Shown piece after piece: positions 23,701 to 27,253 of a DNA stretch of 27,253 bases. The stretch lies in NCBI GenBank assembly GCA_046724665.1, contig JBKOWZ010000057.1:1-27253 (forward strand), written 5' to 3'. The notes beneath the pieces were generated by a model. That model was given only the letters and a program-made list of their open reading frames with translations, ran no database searches and was not told the origin of the DNA. Source of the DNA: Actinocrinis sp046724665 (GTDB lineage Bacteria; Actinomycetota; Actinomycetes; Streptomycetales; Catenulisporaceae). Every line of letters begins with the position of its first letter. Position 1 is the first letter of the stretch. The position numbers were made by a program, and so were the translations under genes.

Positions 23701-25108
23701 CCTCGTCCGCGCAGTGGCGTTCAATCACGATGGAACCCTGCTCGCGTCCGGAGGCGACGACTCGACGGTGCGTTTGTGGGATCCGCACACAGGCACGCAG
23801 GTCGCGGTGCTCAGCGGCGCGGCCGGGCCGGTACGTTCGGTGGCGTTCAGTCCGGACGACACGCAACTGGCCAGTTCCGGCCAGGACGACGCCGTGCGGC
23901 TCTGGGACATCGACACGCGTACGCAGACCAGCGCGCTCATCGGCCCCAGCGACACGATCGCCGGCATCGCGTTCAACCCGGACGGCCGCACGATCGTCGG
24001 CGCCGGCACCGACGCCACGGTCGGCATCTGGAACGTGGCGACCCCGCAGTCGTCGGGCGGCGCGGCGGTCGTGTCGGTGGCCGCGACGCCGCGCTCCCCC
24101 GGCCTGATCGCCACCTCGGGGCCGAATCAGAAGGTGTACTTGTGGCAGTCCTCCCGGCGCCGCCTGTACAAGACGCTGGACCGGCCCGACGCAAAGACCG
24201 GCGGACCGCCCACCGCGATGGCGTTCAACCAGGACGGCACGGCACTGGCCGCCTCGGCGCCGGAGCGCGGCGTGACGCTGTGGGACGTGGCCCACGAAGC
24301 CGTCGTGCGCACCCTCGTCGATCCCAAAGCGGCCAAGGACGATGACACCCGGGTCGATTCCGTCGCGATCCGCCCGACGCCGGGCGCGAAGAGCGCGGCG
24401 AGTCCGGCCGACGCGGTCGTCGCCGCCGGTGGCGTGAACGACTCGATCTACATCTGGGGCCCGGGTTCAGACAAGCCTTTCATCAACAGCCTGCTCGGCG
24501 GCCCGATCACCACCGTCGCGTTCAGCCCGGACGGCTCGCTGCTGGCCGCGGGCAGCCAGGACGGCACCATCCTGCTGCTGCGGGTGACAGTCAACAACCG
24601 CGGCATCGTGGACGGCGACGTCGCCGGGCAGTTGACCGGACCCTCCGGACCGATCAAGTCGGTCGCGTTCAGCCCGGACGGCCGAACGCTGGCCGCCGGC
24701 GCGGCCGACGGGACCGTGCGGCTCTGGGACACCGGCGCCGCGGACCGTCCGACCGCGCTGGCGACCGTGTACGGCCAGAGCCAGGCCGTGGTCGCCGTCG
24801 CGTTCAACGACGACGGCACAAGGCTGGCGTCGTCGGCCGCGGACCACACGATCCGGCTGTGGAACGTCGCCGACCCGGCGGCGCCCGCCGCCTTCGCCGC
24901 GCTCACGACGCCGTCCAACCCGAGCGCGGTGGCGTTCGAGCCGGGCACCGGCATCGTGGTGGGATCGGCCGCGGACGGAACGGCGCTGTTCTGGGACACC
25001 GATGCCCGCGCCGTCGCCGACCGGATCTGCGCATCGGATCCGGCGGCGGCGGCGCGGGTCTTCACTCCGCTGCTGGTTGACGGCGACTACCCGGACCTCT
25101 GTCCGTAG
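20753..25108 (+). CDS. membrane-anchored STAND NTPase with 14 WD40 repeats
   Basis: This 1451-residue protein begins with a hydrophobic, Ala/Gly-rich segment at about 33-73, long enough for two helices. A helical, partly coiled-coil stretch (about 100-225) follows. The nSTAND1-type NTPase starts near CPYPGLAAFQESDAVWFHGRE, with Walker A GASGAGKSS (300-308, K306) and Walker B LVLVIDQFEE (D403). A winged-helix-like region ends with IAHEALLRYWPVFGRWLDEHR, typical of this group. One clear transmembrane helix lies at about 722-744. After a helical linker (LAAEADARRATDPEVALLLSLAAYR) come 14 WD40 units from about 813 to 1425, most with FSPDG and LWD motifs, enough for two seven-bladed propellers. 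STAND proteins are signal-dependent NTPase switches, often in defence or regulation. No effector domain is recognised, so the output is unknown. It is coupled by ATGA to the lipoprotein gene. Confidence 0.88.
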   Translation: MSIVPTDHDAQFRSLAARARSGIQSWIRRRGGSVLGATPFVLVAGMTAAALSPIAVPLLGVAATGALAGFITQLGNIGAEHIARVLRDTVTRLRAEEQADVSEDAIRSLLASQLEQALDGPDGTAVRVEIGEFLHAVGGVSTALDAAFHGGVEGLYSYIGETVHLLSQTSEEFRALRQDVLSGLAVIQRDLTRIEAAQRGQTDRIERMSTHIALLHRQLAVSGGATRPALEGRSESSPGQIPQLPAEFTGSEPELCPYPGLAAFQESDAVWFHGRERLTAELVTRLRQRLQGPSMLIVVGASGAGKSSVLRAGLIPELDTGALAVPGSESWPREVMKPGRHPLRDLALRLAAIAGADGSTFVAALDDDPGRTPLLVRQALLSGDGPAGPAAEAAPRRLVLVIDQFEEVFTLCAGEERRRFIEAVSAAAEGSADDPAPALVILGLRAGFVEHCTAHPTLRPALRDQFIVGPMNISELHDAVERPARDVGLVVEPGLADAMLTDLEAVASGDTATYDPGKLPLLAHVLRETWARRERGRLTVRGYSEAGGIKRAVAKKADEVYGSFDADGKRVARVLLEHLVSVRADAEDTRRRMTREALIAEISPDDAETARRVLDRLERERLVTADQDTVQIAHEALLRYWPVFGRWLDEHRAWLRVSQRLTERAGEWKGGERHPDLLLRGAQLSAVYAELDDDRRGELGALESEFLQASERRQTRADRRRISLAVTLTAVFVVAVALAVIALNNSAAADRQHAIAQARRLAAEADARRATDPEVALLLSLAAYRVAPGDAEAVNGLLSTQTGFFTQRLTHGTGSVNAVAYAPGGGFVAAADQGGNVVLWDTGTLKATAPLRGKGPFYAVAVDPAGKLLAAGQQDGTTILWDVASRERLAEFKHGPDAIATMAFSPDGNTLATAGYDGTVRLWSVRTKKEAGSFTVGNGTISSVAFSPDGHQLAAACTDGKTRIWNPAEPGSEPERTLSEHTGLVRAVAFNHDGTLLASGGDDSTVRLWDPHTGTQVAVLSGAAGPVRSVAFSPDDTQLASSGQDDAVRLWDIDTRTQTSALIGPSDTIAGIAFNPDGRTIVGAGTDATVGIWNVATPQSSGGAAVVSVAATPRSPGLIATSGPNQKVYLWQSSRRRLYKTLDRPDAKTGGPPTAMAFNQDGTALAASAPERGVTLWDVAHEAVVRTLVDPKAAKDDDTRVDSVAIRPTPGAKSAASPADAVVAAGGVNDSIYIWGPGSDKPFINSLLGGPITTVAFSPDGSLLAAGSQDGTILLLRVTVNNRGIVDGDVAGQLTGPSGPIKSVAFSPDGRTLAAGAADGTVRLWDTGAADRPTALATVYGQSQAVVAVAFNDDGTRLASSAADHTIRLWNVADPAAPAAFAALTTPSNPSAVAFEPGTGIVVGSAADGTALFWDTDARAVADRICASDPAAAARVFTPLLVDGDYPDLCP

Positions 25109-25136
25109 GCGCCGCGTTCAGCGGGCGTCGCCTTCG

Positions 25137-27068
25137 CTAGGAGCAGGTAGCGCCGTTGAGGGTGAAGCTGGTCGGCGGCGCGTCGCTGTTGGTCCAGGTT
25201 CCCTGGAAGCCGAAGCTGGTATTGCCGCCTGGCGTGATGGTCGCGTTGTAGCTCAAGTTCACCGCGGTCACCGCCGTGCCGGATTGCGTGGTCGTGGCGT
25301 TCCACGCGTTGGTGATCCTCTGGTCGCCGGGGAACGAGAACTTCAGGGTCCAGCCGTTGATCGTCGATGTGCCGGTGTTGTTGATCACCACGTTCGCCGT
25401 GAAGCCGCCTGGCCACTGCGAGGTGGTGGTGTACTGCACGGTGCAGCCGCCGCGCGGCGAGCTGCTCGGCGACGGGGACGCGGACTGAGACGGGGACGAG
25501 GACGGGGATGCGGAGGCTGAAGGCGAGGGCGACTGGGACACGGACGGCGACGGGGAGGCCGAGGCCGACGAGGACTGGTTGCCGCCCGGCGTGATCACGT
25601 AGGTCACCAGCGAACGCGCCGGGACCGTCGCGGTGAACGCGCCGCCGCTGACGCTGATCGCGGCCTGGCTCGCCGCGTTGTTGGCGGCGTTGGTCAGCAC
25701 CGGCACCGCGGTGCCGGCGGTGAAGCCGGTGCCGGTGAGCGAGTAGCCGACCGTGTCAGCGCTCTGCGCCGTGTTGAGCACGACCACCGCGACGGTACCG
25801 TCGGTGTTCTTGTACGCGCTGATGTTCAGGCCGCCGTTCGAGCTCGTGGCGCCGATGCGGACCGCTCCGGGGTGGATGTAGCGGCTGTAGTTGGCGAAGG
25901 CCCACAGCCGGCCGGCCGGGGTGACCGTGCTGCCGTTCATCAGCAGCAGGCCCTCGTTGTCGCCGTTCTCCGACGGGGTCGTGCTGCCCCACCAGTAGAG
26001 GAACGCGCTCAGGTTCGCGCCGGTCAGGCCCTGGTGGATGTGCTGGGCCCAGGTCAGGCCGGAGGCGGAGGAGCCGTCGTCCCAGGCCGGGTTCCAGTTC
26101 TCGAAGGTGGACCACTCGGTCTGCCAGGCCGGCTTGCTCCAGCCGGACAGCTGCGAGGTCGGCGCCGAGGTGTAGCCGTGGCTGGTGAAGACCTTGGTGG
26201 CGGAGTTGGCCGTCGCGTCGGCGGCGATCGCCGAGGCGTACTGCCCGGCGTAGTCCCAGCCCTCGGTGGCGCAGCACTCCAGCTGCGTGGACAGCCCGGA
26301 GTTCGCCAGGGTCGGGCCGAGGTTGTCGAGCAGCTGCGCGGTCTGCGCCGGGCTCAGCTGCATACTGTCATAGCTCGTCGAGAGGTTGGCCTCGTTCTCC
26401 GGGCCGATGTAGGTCAGCGGGATGCCGGCGTCCGCGTAGTCCTTGGCGTACTGGACGAGGTAGTTCGAGTACGCCTGCACCCAGTTGCCGCTGCTGCACG
26501 TCGCGCCGGTCAGGCCGCAGACCGCCCCGCCGTTGCTGGTGGAGTTGTTGGTCTTCATGAACGCCGGGGCGCTCCAGGCGTCGGCGAAGACGTTGGTGAC
26601 GCCGTAGAGGCTCTTGATCTGCTGGGCGAACCACAGCTGGCCCTGGTCCTGGTTGATCGAGGCCAGCGACACGTACGCCGGGGTCGCCGTGGGGCTGCTC
26701 GGCGCGGTCGGCTCGATGGTGCTGCCCGAGTCGGCGCTGATCTCGTTGCGCAGCATGGTCAGGCCGGCGCCGGTGGTCGGGCTGTACAGGTCGGCCAGCA
26801 CCTGCTGCTGCACCGCCGCCGGGGCGCTCATCACGGCACTCGCCTCGCCGAAGGCCTCGGAGGCGCCGAACCCGGTGATGGTCTGGAAGGTGGTCGCGCC
26901 GTTGATCGTGGCGGTGTCGGCCGCGTAGGCGCGGTGGGCCGTGCCGACGATCACCGCGGAGCACAGCGCGGCGACGGCGGTCGCCGCGCCCGCCGCCCTG
27001 ACGGCTCGCGCGCGCTTCGCGGACAGTAGGGCTCCGGTCGGCCGACCGGGCGCCGTTCCGTTGAGCAT
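25137..27068 (-). CDS. secreted GH30 glycosidase (xylanase-type) with CBM2
   Basis: This 643-residue secreted enzyme has an Arg-rich n-region, an Ala-rich core and a likely cleavage after AYA (HRAYAADTATI). The GH30 barrel carries the acid/base E226 in YIGPENEANLS and the nucleophile E318 in WQTEWSTFE, followed by a side beta-structure ending LVTYVITPGG. A Ser/Pro/Ala linker rich in SPSPSAS units (about 500-540) precedes a CBM2 with cysteines at both ends and the aromatic positions QWPGGF, NGWTLKF and NAWNA, of the cellulose-binding type. GH30 includes glucuronoxylanases, other xylanases, glucanases and fucosidases. Xylan is favoured because its promoter shares motifs with the GH11 gene, but the subfamily is not assigned here. 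ATG 27068 has GGAGAGGAG seven bases upstream. The 3' end lies 28 bp from the convergent STAND gene. Confidence 0.9.
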   Translation of the reverse strand: MLNGTAPGRPTGALLSAKRARAVRAAGAATAVAALCSAVIVGTAHRAYAADTATINGATTFQTITGFGASEAFGEASAVMSAPAAVQQQVLADLYSPTTGAGLTMLRNEISADSGSTIEPTAPSSPTATPAYVSLASINQDQGQLWFAQQIKSLYGVTNVFADAWSAPAFMKTNNSTSNGGAVCGLTGATCSSGNWVQAYSNYLVQYAKDYADAGIPLTYIGPENEANLSTSYDSMQLSPAQTAQLLDNLGPTLANSGLSTQLECCATEGWDYAGQYASAIAADATANSATKVFTSHGYTSAPTSQLSGWSKPAWQTEWSTFENWNPAWDDGSSASGLTWAQHIHQGLTGANLSAFLYWWGSTTPSENGDNEGLLLMNGSTVTPAGRLWAFANYSRYIHPGAVRIGATSSNGGLNISAYKNTDGTVAVVVLNTAQSADTVGYSLTGTGFTAGTAVPVLTNAANNAASQAAISVSGGAFTATVPARSLVTYVITPGGNQSSSASASPSPSVSQSPSPSASASPSSSPSQSASPSPSSSPRGGCTVQYTTTSQWPGGFTANVVINNTGTSTINGWTLKFSFPGDQRITNAWNATTTQSGTAVTAVNLSYNATITPGGNTSFGFQGTWTNSDAPPTSFTLNGATCS

Positions 27069-27096
27069 CGTGGGTCTCCTCTCCCTGGGCGGGGGC

Positions 27097-27125
27097 AAGG
27101 TACGAAGAGCGCCGCGGAAAGCCAA
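27097..27125 (-). promoter_or_regulatory. GH30 promoter
   Basis: On the minus strand TTGGCT (27125-27120) and TACCTT (27102-27097) are spaced 17 bp. Transcription would start near 27090, giving a leader of about 22 nt that holds the ribosome site. Confidence 0.45.
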
Positions 27126-27216
27126 CGAAACGTCGCACAACGCCGCGAAGTGCGCTGCTGGCTGCGGAAACTTACACCGGGCCCGGGTTTGCCCGGCGCC
27201 GCCACCGAAACTTTCG
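27126..27216. promoter_or_regulatory. three CGAAAC-type sites at exact 40-bp intervals upstream of GH30
   Basis: CGAAACGTCG (27126-27135), GGAAACTTAC (27166-27175) and the perfect palindrome CGAAACTTTCG (27206-27216) have their GAAAC cores ending at 27131, 27171 and 27211. The nearest abuts the -35, so the sites lie at about -41, -81 and -121 on one face of the helix. This layout suits an activator or a cooperatively binding regulator. Confidence 0.55.
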
Positions 27217-27253
27217 CGGTCAGCGGGCCGTACGCGGCCCCGACCTGTGCGGC

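Noticed and set aside
20597..24295. A very long open frame on the minus strand across the STAND-WD40 gene
   Set aside because: It is rich in Arg, Gly, Ala and Gln without domains. Long antisense frames arise from the GC-rich wobble bias of the real gene, whose WD40 and Walker motifs are unmistakable.

Overview
The window is very GC-rich, with GTG and TTG starts, Tat-type lipoproteins, CBM2 modules, LplABC-type sugar transport and a GT39 protein mannosyltransferase. This points to a mycelial soil actinomycete that degrades plant polysaccharides. The genus cannot be fixed from the sequence alone.

Left part (1-13316), oligosaccharide utilisation: the tail of a LacI-family regulator and a GH31 glycosidase read rightward. 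They are followed by a DUF222/HNH endonuclease gene with a strongly repetitive 5' part. A leftward operon then encodes a lipoprotein sugar-binding protein, two ABC permeases and a GH42 beta-galactosidase; no ATPase gene is present. A GH3 glycosidase diverges from this operon. Two LacI-type palindromes (centre GAAGCGCTTC) lie in the shared 448-bp spacer, one beside each promoter. GH31, GH42 and GH3 together would suit trimming of galactosylated xyloglucan oligosaccharides, which is an inference.

Middle (13336-16304): a FAD-dependent oxidoreductase and a stand-alone NRPS-condensation-like protein are divergently transcribed. They may form a small biosynthetic or lipid-modifying pair.

Right part (16326-27253): two secreted xylanase-type enzymes, GH11-CBM2 and GH30-CBM2, bracket a rightward cluster. 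Both have CGAAA-N-TTTCG palindromes upstream, and at the GH30 gene three copies of the motif are spaced exactly 40 bp apart. The cluster between them holds a protein O-mannosyltransferase gene broken by one in-frame amber codon, then a lipoprotein solute-binding protein without permeases. The latter overlaps by 4 bp a 1451-residue membrane-anchored STAND NTPase with 14 WD40 repeats.

The best candidate for an undescribed system is this binding-protein/STAND-WD40 pair. The predicted topology places the double propeller outside the cell, where the lipoprotein would be, and the NTPase inside. This suggests an extracytoplasmic ligand sensor coupled to an NTPase switch.
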